The notes: a model not told the origin generated them from the letters alone. A stretch of DNA of 47,048 nt from an uncultured Collinsella sp. (GCA_958348225.1 CATVYG010000017.1:1-47048); one strand, 5' to 3'. Counted from the first letter of the stretch, positions 34,053 through 42,872 are shown. Made by a program: numbers and translations.

Positions 34053-34643
34053 ATGGCCGATTCAATTAACTACCAGCTTGCCAAGTTCGTCGCCAGCTAC
34101 GGCAAGGTTTCGCAGATTCCCGAGTCAACCTGTCCCGAGGTGAGCTTCGTCGGCCGCTCCAACGTGGGCAAGTCCTCCATCATGAACAAACTCTTTGGCC
34201 GCAAGAACCTGGTCAAGGTTTCGAGCACGCCGGGCAAGACGAGCAACATCAACTTTTTTGAGGCCGACGACGTGCATTTTGTGGACCTGCCGGGCTACGG
34301 TTTCGCCCGTCGTTCCAAGGCCGAGCGCGACCGCTGGGCCGAGCTTATCGGCGACTTCTTCGACTCGGAGCGTAGCTTTAACCTGGTTGTGTCGCTGGTG
34401 GATATTCGTCACGACCCGAGCAAGCTCGACCATGACATGATCGACTATCTGCAGGGCAACGAGTTCAACTTTATCGTCTGCCTCACCAAGGCCGACAAAC
34501 TCAGCCGTACCCAGCAGGCCCGCCAAGCAGCAGCCATCAAAAAGCAGCTCAACGTCCCGGCCGAAAACGTAATCATCACAAGCTCCCAGACCGGTGTGGG
34601 CATCGACGAACTCAAGCGTCGCATCGCCGAGGCCTGCCTCTAG
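34053..34643 (+). CDS. engB: Ribosome biogenesis GTP-binding protein YsxC/EngB
   Basis: A 196-residue TRAFAC GTPase acting in 50S ribosomal subunit assembly. G1 GRSNVGKSS, G2 Thr in STPGKT, G3 DLPGYGFA, G4 TKAD and G5 SSQTGVG are all intact; length is typical. ATG at 34053 has AAGGAG five bases upstream; the GTG at 34047 is too close to the site. Likely co-transcribed with mtnN. It converges on thrB, with a long palindromic element in the gap. Confidence 0.95.
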   Translation: MADSINYQLAKFVASYGKVSQIPESTCPEVSFVGRSNVGKSSIMNKLFGRKNLVKVSSTPGKTSNINFFEADDVHFVDLPGYGFARRSKAERDRWAELIGDFFDSERSFNLVVSLVDIRHDPSKLDHDMIDYLQGNEFNFIVCLTKADKLSRTQQARQAAAIKKQLNVPAENVIITSSQTGVGIDELKRRIAEACL

Positions 34644-34702
34644 TAAGTGCCCCTATCAATAAAATGCAGAACATCAGCCCGGCGACTTTCCAGAGCGTAG
34701 GT

Positions 34703-34887
34703 CCCTGTAGCCGCCGCCAGCGAAGTTAACGTAGGGGAGGCCAGGGGCTTTGCCCCCAAATCTTTCCGCAGGACGGCAGGACCCCCGCCGCATGAAGTGC
34801 GCAGCGGGGGTCCTGCCATGTCCGAGGACGATTTGGGGGCAAAGCCCCTGGCCTCACCGGCGAGTATACAGGACGGCGACTACAGGT
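34703..34887 (-). repeat. Long palindromic element with GTCCTC/TGCGGAA loop, copy 4
   Basis: Minus orientation. Perfect 25-bp outer arms (34737-34761 with 34831-34855), extended by a further pairing that includes the thrB stop codon (CCTGTAG near 34887). Core on the minus strand: GTCCTC (34829-34824), helix GGAC/GTCC, ATG opposite C, a 13-bp inner helix around TGCGCACTTCATGCG, and TGCGGAAAG (34770-34762). The loop and inner features closely match copy 3. It begins at the thrB 3' end in the same orientation as thrB. Confidence 0.88.
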
Positions 34888-35761
34888 ATTCGATCTGGGC
34901 GCCTTCCGTGTCGCACGTCAGAATATGCGTATCACATTTAGGGAACTGCTCGCGCAGCTTGACCTGCAGGAACTTCGCCACGATGGTGTCGTCAGTCACG
35001 GCCATGAGGGTCGAGCCGGAGCCACTGATCCAGATGGTCTTGGCGCCTCCGTTAAGGCAGGTGTCGCGCACGGCGTTGTAGTCGGGGATGAGGCGGCGGC
35101 GATAGGGCTCCTGGATGCGGTCGTCGTTGGCGGCGGCAATCAGGTCAAGGTCGCCGGTCTCCAGGCCGCGCGTCATGCCGGCGATGCGGCCCATTTGCCA
35201 TACGGCGGTGGAGAGTGGAATCTCCTGCGGCACAACCTTGCGCGCCTCGCTCGTATGCACCTCGTAGGGCGGAATCACGGTAATAAAACGCAAGCGATCG
35301 CTCACCTCGTAGCGCAGGCACTGGGGGAGCGAATCAGTCGGCGTAAAGGAGCAAACGGCACCGCCCAGGATGGCAGGGGCGACGTTATCGGGATGCCCCT
35401 CGACCTCGGTGGCAATGCGGACGAGCTCAGCGCGGTCGACGGTGTGGCCCGTCAGTGCGGCGGCTGCCATGATGCCGGCGACGACGCAGGTGGAGCTGGA
35501 GCCCAGGCCGCGGGCGACGGGCACGTCGGTCTGGATGTCGATGGCAACGGGGAAGGCCGGCTCGCCCCATGCGGCCAGCGCATCGACAAAGCTCACATAG
35601 ACCAGGTTATTCTCGTTTTGGAACTCCTTGGGGCAGCCCGTGATGGTGAGCTTGTCGGCGCGCTCGAAGGTGAAGTGCGAGTAGAGGCTGACGGCCATGC
35701 CGAGGGTGTCGTAGCCGATGCCTAGGTTGGCGCTGGTTGCTGGGACGGTGATTTTGATCAT
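34880..35761 (-). CDS. thrB: Homoserine kinase
   Basis: A 293-residue GHMP kinase that phosphorylates homoserine, the step before threonine synthase. N-terminal VPATSANLGIGYDTLG, ATP-binding PVARGLGSSSTCV near residue 90, EGHPDNVAPAILGG and the C-terminal WISGSGSTLMAV are as expected. ATG at 35761 has AGGAGG at ideal spacing; an upstream in-frame start (35833) would run through a palindromic repeat and is not credible. thrC lies upstream in the same direction, but a terminator and a repeat separate the genes by about 200 bases, so thrB may have its own promoter. Confidence 0.94.
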   Translation of the reverse strand: MIKITVPATSANLGIGYDTLGMAVSLYSHFTFERADKLTITGCPKEFQNENNLVYVSFVDALAAWGEPAFPVAIDIQTDVPVARGLGSSSTCVVAGIMAAAALTGHTVDRAELVRIATEVEGHPDNVAPAILGGAVCSFTPTDSLPQCLRYEVSDRLRFITVIPPYEVHTSEARKVVPQEIPLSTAVWQMGRIAGMTRGLETGDLDLIAAANDDRIQEPYRRRLIPDYNAVRDTCLNGGAKTIWISGSGSTLMAVTDDTIVAKFLQVKLREQFPKCDTHILTCDTEGAQIEYL

Positions 35762-35775
35762 GTGGGTCCTCCTGG

Positions 35776-35887
35776 GCGGGTCTGGCCGTTTAGTTCGCTG
35801 CTCGGGCAGTCCTGGCTCGCTCGGAAAGCACATTAAGTGCTTTCCGGCTCGTGCGGAACTCGCGACGAACTAAACGGCCAGACCCGC
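35776..35887 (+). repeat. Palindromic element, divergent relative of the GTCCTC family, copy 5
   Basis: Perfect 22-bp outer arms (35776-35797 with 35866-35887). The inside holds AGTCCTGGCTCG on the left, a 10-bp inner stem CGGAAAGCAC/GTGCTTTCCG and GGCTCGTGCGGAACTCG on the right, so GTCCT and TGCGGAA are kept, but the short adjoining helix is not. It lies between thrC and thrB on the opposite orientation to both. Confidence 0.65.
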
Positions 35888-35919
35888 TCGCATGCTCGTC
35901 ATTATCCCGAAAGCTAAAT

Positions 35920-35953
35920 AAAAAGAAGGTGCGCCGGCTTTCGCCGGCGCCTT
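35920..35953 (-). terminator. Rho-independent terminator of thrC
   Basis: On the minus strand a GC-rich stem (GGCGCCGGC region, 35926-35937 with 35943-35953) with a GAAA-like loop is followed by CTTTTTATTT. It begins about ten bases after the thrC stop codon. Confidence 0.88.
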
Positions 35954-35963
35954 ATAGGGGGTT

Positions 35964-37481
35964 TTAGTTGGTAGCCATCTTTTTTGCTGCAGACTCTACG
36001 TAGTTGGCCATGTCGGCTACGTCGCAGACGTCTTCGAAGCGGACGGGTTTGGACTCGAGCTCGGCGAGTTGGGCCGGGGCGACCGTATTGGTTGTCTGCT
36101 CGAGCACGCGCATGGCCTCAAAGTCGTCCTCGGGAACGTCGAGCCCCAGGGCGTCGCAGCAGGCGCGCGGGAACTTGTAGGGGCTGGCGGTCGAAAGCAG
36201 CACGCGGGCCTTGGCGCCCTCGGCGGGGGCGACCTTTTCAAAGACGTGATAGCCGCAAGCGGTGTGCGGGTCGATCACATAGCCGTTTGCATCCCAGCAG
36301 TTCTTGATAGCAGCGCGGACCTCGTCCTCGCTGGCCCAGCCGCAGCCAAACACACTCTGGATCTTGGCCAGCAGCTCGGCGGGCACCTCATAGTGACCAG
36401 TCTGTGCCAGCTGCTCCATAAGGCCGGCAACGAGTTCGCAGTCGCCATCGGACAGGAAATAAAGCATACGCTCCAGGTTGGAGCTAATAAGGATGTCCAT
36501 CGACGGCGAGATGGTCGTGAAGAACGGGCGGTTGCGGTCGTAAACGCCGGTGGTCAGGAAGTCAGCGAGCACGTTGTTCTTGTCGCTGGCCACGACGAGT
36601 TTGGCGACGGGCAGACCCATGCGCTTGGCATAGTAGCCGGCCAGGATATCGCCAAAGTTGCCGGTCGGCACGCAGAACTCCACGGCATCGCCGGCCTCGA
36701 TGGCGCCGGCGCGCAGCAGCTGCGCATAGGCGGCAAAGTAGTAGACGACCTGCGGTACCAGGCGGCCAACGTTGATGGAGTTGGCGCTCGAAAGCACCGT
36801 GCCAGCGGCCTCCAGGCGCTCGGCAAGCTCCTTATCGGCAAAGATGCGCTTGACGGCGCTCTGGGCGTCGTCAAAGTTGCCGCGGATGCCGCAGACGGCG
36901 ACGTTGTCGCCCTCCTGCGTGGACATCTGCAGGTTCTGGACGCGGCTGACCTTGCCCTCGGGATAAAAGACGGTGATGCCCGTGCCCGGAGCGTCGGCAA
37001 AACCGGCGAGCGCGGCCTTGCCCGTGTCGCCCGATGTGGCGGTGACGATCATGATGCGCTCGGTGCCGCCGTCCTTGGCGGAAGTGCGGGCCATCAGACG
37101 GGGGAGCATCTGCAGGGCGACGTCCTTAAAGGCGCTCGTGGGGCCGCCAAAGAGCTCCATCACATAGGTCTGGGGGGAGTCAGCGCCCGGCGCAGCGTCG
37201 AGTTTGACGAGCGGCGTAACCTCTTCACTCGCAAACGTGCCGCGGTATGCCTCGTCGACACACGCCGAAATTTCTTCGGCCGTGTAATCATTCAGTAACA
37301 TTCCCAACACATCTTGAGCGATTTCAAAGTACGATTTATCTGCAAGCGAGCTGATATCGACCTGCTGAGTGCCAAGCTCGTCCGAGACAAACAAACCCCC
37401 GTCGGGAGCGATGCCGGTGCGGATTGCCACCTTACTTGAGCACGATAAAGTGCGTCCTCGTGTACTATGATAAGTTCCCAT
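35964..37481 (-). CDS. thrC: Threonine synthase
   Basis: A 505-residue PLP enzyme converting O-phosphohomoserine to threonine, of the longer microbial type. N-terminal YHSTRGRTLSCSSKVA and GIAPDGGLFV; the PLP lysine is in PTSAFKDVALQML; cofactor phosphate loop TSGDTGKAAL; NSINVGRLVPQ and CVPTGNFGDILAGYYAKRMGLP complete the fold pattern. The ATG at 37481 is preceded by GAGGAG at nine bases and gives the standard N-terminus; the ATG at 37526 would add an atypical extension. Divergent from lysC; 100 bases of shared promoter region separate them. Confidence 0.95.
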   Translation of the reverse strand: MGTYHSTRGRTLSCSSKVAIRTGIAPDGGLFVSDELGTQQVDISSLADKSYFEIAQDVLGMLLNDYTAEEISACVDEAYRGTFASEEVTPLVKLDAAPGADSPQTYVMELFGGPTSAFKDVALQMLPRLMARTSAKDGGTERIMIVTATSGDTGKAALAGFADAPGTGITVFYPEGKVSRVQNLQMSTQEGDNVAVCGIRGNFDDAQSAVKRIFADKELAERLEAAGTVLSSANSINVGRLVPQVVYYFAAYAQLLRAGAIEAGDAVEFCVPTGNFGDILAGYYAKRMGLPVAKLVVASDKNNVLADFLTTGVYDRNRPFFTTISPSMDILISSNLERMLYFLSDGDCELVAGLMEQLAQTGHYEVPAELLAKIQSVFGCGWASEDEVRAAIKNCWDANGYVIDPHTACGYHVFEKVAPAEGAKARVLLSTASPYKFPRACCDALGLDVPEDDFEAMRVLEQTTNTVAPAQLAELESKPVRFEDVCDVADMANYVESAAKKMATN

Positions 37482-37584
37482 ATAACACTGCTCCTCGGAT
37501 GCCTTGGTCCCAATCGGTGAAACCATGGTATCAGAGCACGCAAAATAGGTTCGCAGAGGCTTTTAGAAAGGTAACCTCCAGCCC

Positions 37585-38973
37585 ATGATTAAGATTGCCA
37601 AGTTTGGCGGCTCGTCGGTCGCCGACGCCGAACACTTTAAGAAGATCAAGGCCATCGTCGATGCCGATCCGGCTCGCCGTTTTGTGGTGGTTTCCGCCTG
37701 CGGTCGCCGTTTTAAGGGCGACACCAAGGTGACCGACCTGCTCTATCTGGTCAATGCGCACGTTAAGTACCACGTGTCGTGTGAGGAGCTGCTCGAGGAC
37801 ATTGGCCAGCGCTATTTTGATATCGCTGACGAGCTGGAGCTCACCTATCCCATCCGTGAGGAGTTCGCGGCCTTTGCCGAGCGCGCCCGCTCGGGCGGTT
37901 ACTCTACTGAGGAGCTCGTAAGCCGCGGCGAGTACTTTACCGCTCGCCTGATGGCTGAGTACCTGGACCTACCGTTCCTGGACGCCGCGACGGTTGTGGC
38001 GTTCCATCACGACGGTACGCTCAGCATGAATCGCACCTCCGAGCTGGTGCAGGAGTATGGCCAGCAGGGCGGCTTCGTTATGCCTGGCTTCTACGGCGCG
38101 ACGCGCGAGGGCCAGATCAAGCTGCTCGATCGAGGCGGTGGCGATATCTCGGGCTCGATCTTGGCCAAGTGCCTGGGCGCCGACCTGTACGAGAACTGGA
38201 CCGACGTCTCGGGCTTCTATTCTGCTGATCCGCGTATTGTTCCCGAGGCTCAGCCCATTGCGCGCGTTACCTACGAGGAGCTGCGCGAGCTTTCGTACAT
38301 GGGTGCAAGCGTCCTGCACGAGGAGGCCGTGTTCCCCGTGCGCGAGGCAGGCATTCCGCTGGTCATCAAGAACACCAATGCGCCGCAGGACCCCGGCACC
38401 ATCATTAGCGAGACGGCTGATGAGGGCGAGGCGGAGCCCATCATTACCGGTGTGACCGGCAAGCGCGGTTTTGTCGCCATTAACGTGGCCCGCGACCGCA
38501 CCAAGCCGCGCGTCGGCTTTATGCGCCGCGCGCTTTCGGTCTTCGAGCGCTATGACGTTTCCGTCGAGCACATGCCCACTGGTGTCGACCGCTTTGGCGC
38601 CGTGGTGCAGGAGCAGGATGTGCACGATTCGCTGTACTCACTTGTGGGCGACATCCAGCAGGAGGTCGAGCCGCTCGAGATCGAGGTTGTCGAGGGCTTG
38701 GCGCTCATCGCGACCGTCGGCCGTAACCTGCGCGGTCGTGCAGGCATCTCGGGCCACCTGTTTGGCATGCTTGGCCAGGCCGGCGTGAGCGTGCGCATGA
38801 TTTCGCAGAGCTGTGACGAGATCAATATCATTATCGGTGTCGAGGAGAAGGACTTCGACCTTGCGATTCGGACCATTTACCGTGCCTTCTCCGATGAGAA
38901 CGGCATTGTGAAGGTCTCCGATCTGGAGGCTCCCGCGCCGGCCGATCCCACCCTGGCCGCGCTCAAAAAGTAG
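37585..38973 (+). CDS. lysC: Aspartate kinase
   Basis: A 462-residue monofunctional aspartokinase, the first step of the aspartate family pathway. The kinase domain starts with KIAKFGGSSVAD and includes VSRGEYFTARLMAEYL and LDRGGGDISGSILA; the DVSGFYSADPRIV segment is the typical substrate region. From about residue 300 two ACT domains (GFVAINVARDR...; LALIATVGRNLRGRAGISG, SQSCDEINIIIGV) point to feedback control by lysine and/or threonine. No internal alpha/beta start is obvious. Divergent from thrC and followed by asd, with hairpins in between. Confidence 0.95.
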   Translation: MIKIAKFGGSSVADAEHFKKIKAIVDADPARRFVVVSACGRRFKGDTKVTDLLYLVNAHVKYHVSCEELLEDIGQRYFDIADELELTYPIREEFAAFAERARSGGYSTEELVSRGEYFTARLMAEYLDLPFLDAATVVAFHHDGTLSMNRTSELVQEYGQQGGFVMPGFYGATREGQIKLLDRGGGDISGSILAKCLGADLYENWTDVSGFYSADPRIVPEAQPIARVTYEELRELSYMGASVLHEEAVFPVREAGIPLVIKNTNAPQDPGTIISETADEGEAEPIITGVTGKRGFVAINVARDRTKPRVGFMRRALSVFERYDVSVEHMPTGVDRFGAVVQEQDVHDSLYSLVGDIQQEVEPLEIEVVEGLALIATVGRNLRGRAGISGHLFGMLGQAGVSVRMISQSCDEINIIIGVEEKDFDLAIRTIYRAFSDENGIVKVSDLEAPAPADPTLAALKK

Positions 38974-38983
38974 CAACTGCTCG

Positions 38984-39015
38984 GTAGATTTTTGGGTCAT
39001 GTCTCAAAAATCTAC
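38984..39015 (+). repeat. GTAGATTT hairpin repeat, copy 2 (perfect stem)
   Basis: GTAGATTTTTG (38984-38994) and CAAAAATCTAC (39005-39015) form an 11-bp perfect stem with the loop GGTCATGTCT, ten bases after the lysC stop. The loop word CATGTC recurs in the copy at 20038-20069. Confidence 0.8.
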
Positions 39016-39048
39016 GGCGGGGCGTTTCGTTTCGGTTTCGTTTCGACG

Positions 39049-39075
39049 GGGCGGGTTTCATGCCCGCCCTGTTCT
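39049..39075 (+). terminator. Probable terminator between lysC and asd
   Basis: GGGCGGG (39049-39055) pairs with CCCGCCC (39063-39069), followed by TGTTCTTGT. Seven GC pairs and a moderate T-rich tail; 70 bases before the asd start. Confidence 0.6.
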
Positions 39076-39146
39076 TGTATAAACTGGCAACAATAATCGG
39101 CCTGCTCGGCGTGCGGGCAAAAGCCACAACCTTTAAAGGGGGAAGC

Positions 39147-40172
39147 ATGAAACAGTACACGGTTGCTATTTTGGGCGCGACGGGAGCCGTGGGCACCCAG
39201 ATGCTCGAGTGCCTCAACGAGCAGGAGTTCCCGGTCGGCAAGCTCAAGCTGCTGGCGAGCGCGCGTTCTGTGGGCAAGACCGTCGAGTTCCGTGGCGAGC
39301 AGATCGTGATCGAAGAGGCTTGTCCCGAGGCCTTTGAGGGCTGTGACATTGTGCTTGGAGCTGCCGGCGACGACATCGCGAAGGAGCTACTGCCCGAGGC
39401 CGTCAAGCGCGGCGCCGTCGTGGTCGACAACAGCCATGCCTTCCGCATGGATCCCGAGGTGCCGCTGGTTGTGCCCGAGATCAATGCCGACGATATCAAA
39501 TGGCATCACGGCCTTATCGCCAACCCCAACTGCGCGACCATTATCGGCCTGGTTCCCACGTGGCCGCTGCATCAGCTCGCTGGCGTGAAGCGCATGATCG
39601 TCTCGACGTACCAGGCGGCTTCGGGTGCTGGCGCCCCCGGTATGGCCGAGCTCGAGGCTCAGCTGGCCGCCCTGGGCCGTGGCGAGGAGATTCCCGAGCC
39701 GCGCGCGTTTGCCGCCCAGCTCGCGAGCAACCTGATTCCGCAGATTGGCGGCGTCAAGGAGGAGGGCTTTACCTCCGAGGAGATGAAGTTGCAAAACGAG
39801 GGCCGCAAGATCATGCATCTGCCCGAGCTGCGCGTGAACTGCACCTGTGTGCGCGTGCCCGTGCTGCGCTCGCACTCCGAGAGCATCACGCTTGAGTTCG
39901 AGCGCGACATCACGGTGGAAGAGGCCCGTGCCGCGCTGGCTGTCGCTCCGGGTGTCAAGCTAGTTGACGACATGAGCGCCGAGGATGCGCACGACCGCTT
40001 CCCCATGCCGATGGACACCTCCGACCAGGACCTGATTTGGGTCGGTCGCGTACGCCGCGACATCTCGAACCCCGAGGCCGCGCGTGGCATCACCTTCTGG
40101 TGCTGCGGCGACCAAATCCGTAAGGGCGCGGCAACCAACGCCGTCCAGATCGCTAAGCTGCTCTGCGAGTAG
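39147..40172 (+). CDS. asd: Aspartate-semialdehyde dehydrogenase
   Basis: A 341-residue enzyme reducing aspartyl phosphate to aspartate semialdehyde with NADPH. N-terminal nucleotide-binding VAILGATGAVGTQML, the SARSVGK phosphate/NADP motif, catalytic Cys in NPNCATI (about residue 129) and the STYQAASGAG segment, with the catalytic His in VPVLRSHSES. ATG at 39147 is preceded by GGGGGAAG; upstream in-frame codons lie in the terminator region. Works directly after lysC; together with thrB and thrC it covers all of threonine synthesis except homoserine dehydrogenase, which is not in the window. Confidence 0.95.
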   Translation: MKQYTVAILGATGAVGTQMLECLNEQEFPVGKLKLLASARSVGKTVEFRGEQIVIEEACPEAFEGCDIVLGAAGDDIAKELLPEAVKRGAVVVDNSHAFRMDPEVPLVVPEINADDIKWHHGLIANPNCATIIGLVPTWPLHQLAGVKRMIVSTYQAASGAGAPGMAELEAQLAALGRGEEIPEPRAFAAQLASNLIPQIGGVKEEGFTSEEMKLQNEGRKIMHLPELRVNCTCVRVPVLRSHSESITLEFERDITVEEARAALAVAPGVKLVDDMSAEDAHDRFPMPMDTSDQDLIWVGRVRRDISNPEAARGITFWCCGDQIRKGAATNAVQIAKLLCE

Positions 40173-40184
40173 TGTGACCTGTCC

Positions 40185-40315
40185 GGCGGGGGCCGGGCTT
40201 GGTTTTCAGAACGTCCTCGACCATGTGTGGCGCCTTGTCCTGCTCCTTCGGAGCCGCGGACAAGGCGCCACAACTGGTCTGCGGAGTGTTCTGAAAACCA
40301 AGCCCGGCCCCCGCC
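40185..40315 (+). repeat. Long palindromic element with GTCCTC/TGCGGAGT loop, copy 6
   Basis: Perfect 28-bp outer arms (40185-40212 with 40288-40315); GTCCTC (40213-40218), helix GACCA/TGGTC (40219-40223 with 40275-40279), TGTG opposite CAAC, a 13-bp inner helix, then TGCGGAGT (40280-40287). It starts 12 bases after asd in the same orientation. Confidence 0.9.
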
Positions 40316-40424
40316 TGCGGTGACGCTGCTGCAAGCGACCTGCGATGGGGCCGTTGTTGGTTGGGGCCGCTGGGCTGATGTGGGGGCACGTGGCTGTTGC
40401 GGGCCCTGATCCCGGCGGCGGCTC

Positions 40425-40515
40425 CGGCGCTTTGCGCCTGCCGCCTTGGGGGACTGTGGGGCGCGGCCGGCAGCTGCGGCGCGTTCGCGCCTGCTGCCTA
40501 GGGTGACTTTGGGGT
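40425..40515 (+). repeat. Imperfect tandem duplication, about 52-base period
   Basis: Two similar GC-rich units, beginning CGGCGCTTTGCGCCTG (40425) and CGGCGCGTTCGCGCCTG (40477), each followed by a related stretch ending in GACTNTGGGG. Each unit also contains a short GGCGC...GCGCC hairpin. No gene is visible in 40316-40560. Confidence 0.55.
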
Positions 40516-40576
40516 CGATTGGGGTTGTCTGCACAATTCGCGGTATTATGTTGCGGAGTTTTGAAAGGAGCCGCTG

Positions 40577-41155
40577 GTGGTCACGACGACGTTTGCTTCG
40601 CCTTTGGGCGAAATCTTGCTTGCCGCTGATGGCCGCGGTCTGACGGGACTTTGGTTTGAGGGGCAGGAGCATTTTGGCTCCACGCTTCTCCGGGAAGACT
40701 CCGAACATGTTGAAGGCGCCGATGCGGTTTCTGGTGCTGGCGGCATGTCTTCGGTGAATCCGACAAACGGTGCTGCCTCGTCGGTACTTGAGCGTTCTTG
40801 GGCTTGGCTGAATGCTTATTTTGCGGGGCAGGAGCCTCGGTTTACGCCGCCGTTGCATATGATTGGTACGGCGTTTCAGCGCGAGGTTTGGTTTGAGCTG
40901 CTTTCTATCCCGCGTGGCGAGGTCGCTACGTATGGTGAGATCGCCCAGCGTGTTGCGGCTCGACATCGTGTACCGGGAAACGAAGCACCCGTTGCGTCTC
41001 CCCGTGCCGTGGGGGCCGCGGTCGCGCGTAATCCCATTTCGATTATTGTGCCGTGCCATCGCGTGGTTGCCGCCGACGGGTCGCTCAACGGATATGCCGG
41101 CGGCCTTGACCGTAAGGAGTGGCTTCTGCGGCTTGAGGGCGCGTACGAGGAGTAA
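40577..41155 (+). CDS. ogt: Methylated-DNA--protein-cysteine S-methyltransferase (Ogt)
   Basis: A 192-residue O6-alkylguanine-DNA alkyltransferase that transfers the alkyl group to its own cysteine. The active-site PCHRV lies in ISIIVPCHRVVAADGSLNGYAGGLDRKEWLL, quoted in parts; the HTH-containing TAFQREVWFELLSIPRGEVATYGEIA precedes it. The N-terminal domain has an unusual low-complexity segment (about residues 40-65, SGAGGMSSVNPTNGAA-like), and another short insert (RHRVPGNEAPVASPR) lies before the active site. GTG start at 40577 with AAAGGAG six to seven bases upstream. Single gene; repair of alkylated DNA. Confidence 0.93.
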   Translation: MVTTTFASPLGEILLAADGRGLTGLWFEGQEHFGSTLLREDSEHVEGADAVSGAGGMSSVNPTNGAASSVLERSWAWLNAYFAGQEPRFTPPLHMIGTAFQREVWFELLSIPRGEVATYGEIAQRVAARHRVPGNEAPVASPRAVGAAVARNPISIIVPCHRVVAADGSLNGYAGGLDRKEWLLRLEGAYEE

Positions 41156-41186
41156 CGCTCGAGCACTTTGCATAACTAGGACGCCG

Positions 41187-41238
41187 TGAAAGAACGGGAT
41201 GCGCTTTCCGAATGGCGTCCCAAGCGGAAAGCGTGTCC
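41187..41238 (+). terminator. Hairpin after ogt
   Basis: GGGATGCGCTTTCCG pairs with CGGAAAGCGTGTCCC imperfectly (about 41195-41240), in the gap between ogt and the convergent remnant genes. No T-run; only a possible terminator. Confidence 0.4.
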
Positions 41239-41250
41239 CGGAATACAGCC

Positions 41251-41874
41251 TCAGAGTGGGACGCCGTTTCCGGTTGAGACCGCCTGCCTGGACATCGATC
41301 TACGCCCGCTCCTGCAGGGCGTAGATCGATTTATCCATGTTGAACAGGTAAGCCACGACGCAGACAATAAAGAACATCGGCAAGTTACCAAAGCCGAAGA
41401 CTTCGCAGCCAATAAGGATGGGTGCGAGCATCGTATTGGTGGCGCTGCCAAAGACGGCTGCGTAGCCCAGTGCGGCGCAGAGCTCGACGGGCATGCCGAG
41501 TTGAGCCTCGTTATGGCGACATCTGGGTAACGGAAAGGCCCGCGTTCCTCAGAGGCAAGATAGGCAATTCTGCTTCTGAGGTAGATCTCAATTCTGCCGA
41601 CCGCACTGCCGACCGCATCAAACATTAACTGCCGGAGGGCTCGGTCAAATTCATACGTGTAGATGATGGTTTCGAATGTTGTGCCTTCGCGAAAGATGGT
41701 AATCCCGGACTTGCATTTGGTTTTGTAGGGAAACCAGTAGGCCGACAGTCTGTAGTGGTTGGCTTCGACCAAAGCTCGCTCGAGTTCGCTTTGATCAGAG
41801 CACTTAAGACCCTTGTTTTCTGTCAATAGTGCTATTTGTTCGTTGATGGATATCCGCGACTTCTGGTATTTCAT
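41251..41874 (-). pseudogene. Abi-family (AbiD/F-type) gene, N-terminal part only, fused to unrelated sequence
   Basis: From ATG at 41874 (AGAGG five bases upstream) about 115 residues match the Abi_2 family: ISINEQIALLTENKGL, ANHYRLSAYWFPYKT, FEFDR-like YEFDRALRQLMFDAV and RIEIYLRSRIAYLASEERGPF. Members of that family are linked to abortive phage infection in lactococci. After about residue 120 (near 41515) the reading frame runs out of frame through the tail of a chloride-channel gene and ends meaninglessly, so the C-terminal half of the Abi protein is missing. A truncated product could still be made, but is unlikely to be functional. Confidence 0.8.
41300..41512 (-). pseudogene. ClC-type chloride channel gene, C-terminal remnant
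   Basis: In a frame different from the Abi fragment, the minus strand encodes NEAQLGMPVELCAALGYAAV, continuing FGSATNTMLAPILIG, CEVFGFGNLPMFFIV and NMDKSIYALQERA up to a stop at 41302. This resembles the last membrane helices of ClC-type voltage-gated chloride channel proteins. Everything upstream is gone and replaced by the Abi fragment. A perfect 14-bp stem (41294-41307 with 41317-41330) overlaps its stop codon. Confidence 0.7.
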
Positions 41875-42045
41875 TTAAGCCTCTTGATAGAAAAAGAGCT
41901 GGAGTTGCGCATCGTTGAGAGGCTTTCCAGCTTTAGCAAAACAAACTTATAAGATGCGGCGGGCCGCGTCAAGATAATTGCTTGACAGCCTAGGAGGCGG
42001 CTGGTTGGCTGGCTTAAAACCTAGCGCGTGAAATGACGCTCCACG

Positions 42046-42684
42046 CTATTCAGCGCGCTTGATAGGATGACGAACCACAGTCTTAAGTTTCTCCGGCGCA
42101 CACTTGCGTGGATCGGAAAGATAGATTTCGTGATGTAAACGGGTATCTGAGAAGTCGGGGACATAGCCCTGCTCGGTCGTGTATTCATGCATAGCGTCTA
42201 CGGTCGCCGGTTCGTTGTCGTAGGGCCCGGTGTGCATGCATTGAACGCAGAGACCCTCGTCAACTTTAAGCAGCTCGACGGCGGAAAAGTCCAGTTTCTT
42301 TTTGGTCGTGGCTTCCGCGACTGCCCAGTCAAAGTCATCTCGGGTGACGAAATCGGGCAGGCGGATGCACGAGATAAAGTTGAAATCGTCTTTGCGTACA
42401 TAATCGATGTCGCCGCTCGGGGAGTCTTGCCACCAGAAACTCTCGAGCGGCGGTACCACAAAGTCGAAATAGCCCTCGATACTCCTTGAGCCTTTCTTTG
42501 ACATCTTGACGGTATAGGCGATGCCGTAAAGCAGCGGCAGGGCGTTTTGATACTCGCCACCTTCGGTATTTGGGTCGCCCTTTCCGCGAACGGCAACGTA
42601 GCTCATAGGCGGGACAGTTACGATACTCGGCTTGCTTGCAGGTTTGTAGAGCTCCTTGCATTCCTTCTTAAAGTCGAACGCCAT
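42046..42684 (-). CDS. GyrI-like small-molecule-binding domain protein
   Basis: A 212-residue stand-alone GyrI-like (SHS2/BacD) domain protein of the COG4832 type: FKKECKELYKPASKPSIVTVPPMSYVAVRGKGDPN at the N-terminus (quoted in parts), YTVKMSKKG, WWQDSP and CMHTGPYDNEPATVDAMHEY, ending with LSDPRKCAPEKLKTVVRHPI. Such proteins bind or hydrolyse small amphipathic molecules; no transcription-factor domain is attached. ATG at 42684, with AAAGGCGG ahead. No signal peptide. Single gene; the partner or ligand is unknown. The 170 bases between it and the Abi remnant hold nothing recognised. Confidence 0.85.
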   Translation of the reverse strand: MAFDFKKECKELYKPASKPSIVTVPPMSYVAVRGKGDPNTEGGEYQNALPLLYGIAYTVKMSKKGSRSIEGYFDFVVPPLESFWWQDSPSGDIDYVRKDDFNFISCIRLPDFVTRDDFDWAVAEATTKKKLDFSAVELLKVDEGLCVQCMHTGPYDNEPATVDAMHEYTTEQGYVPDFSDTRLHHEIYLSDPRKCAPEKLKTVVRHPIKRAE

Positions 42685-42872
42685 GTTGGCCGCCTTTCTG
42701 CGAATTGGCCTGCTTAAATAGTGGAATCATATCATAGAAACGAACAGCCGTTCGAATGATTTGGCTGACAGATAGAGATGCGTACGTTGTGTTTGGCGGT
42801 CGGCCTGACCCCGTCGATGATTTCTCTGCCTTCCCGGCGCCTCATCTATAGCTGCCGTTTCCCCATATAAAA

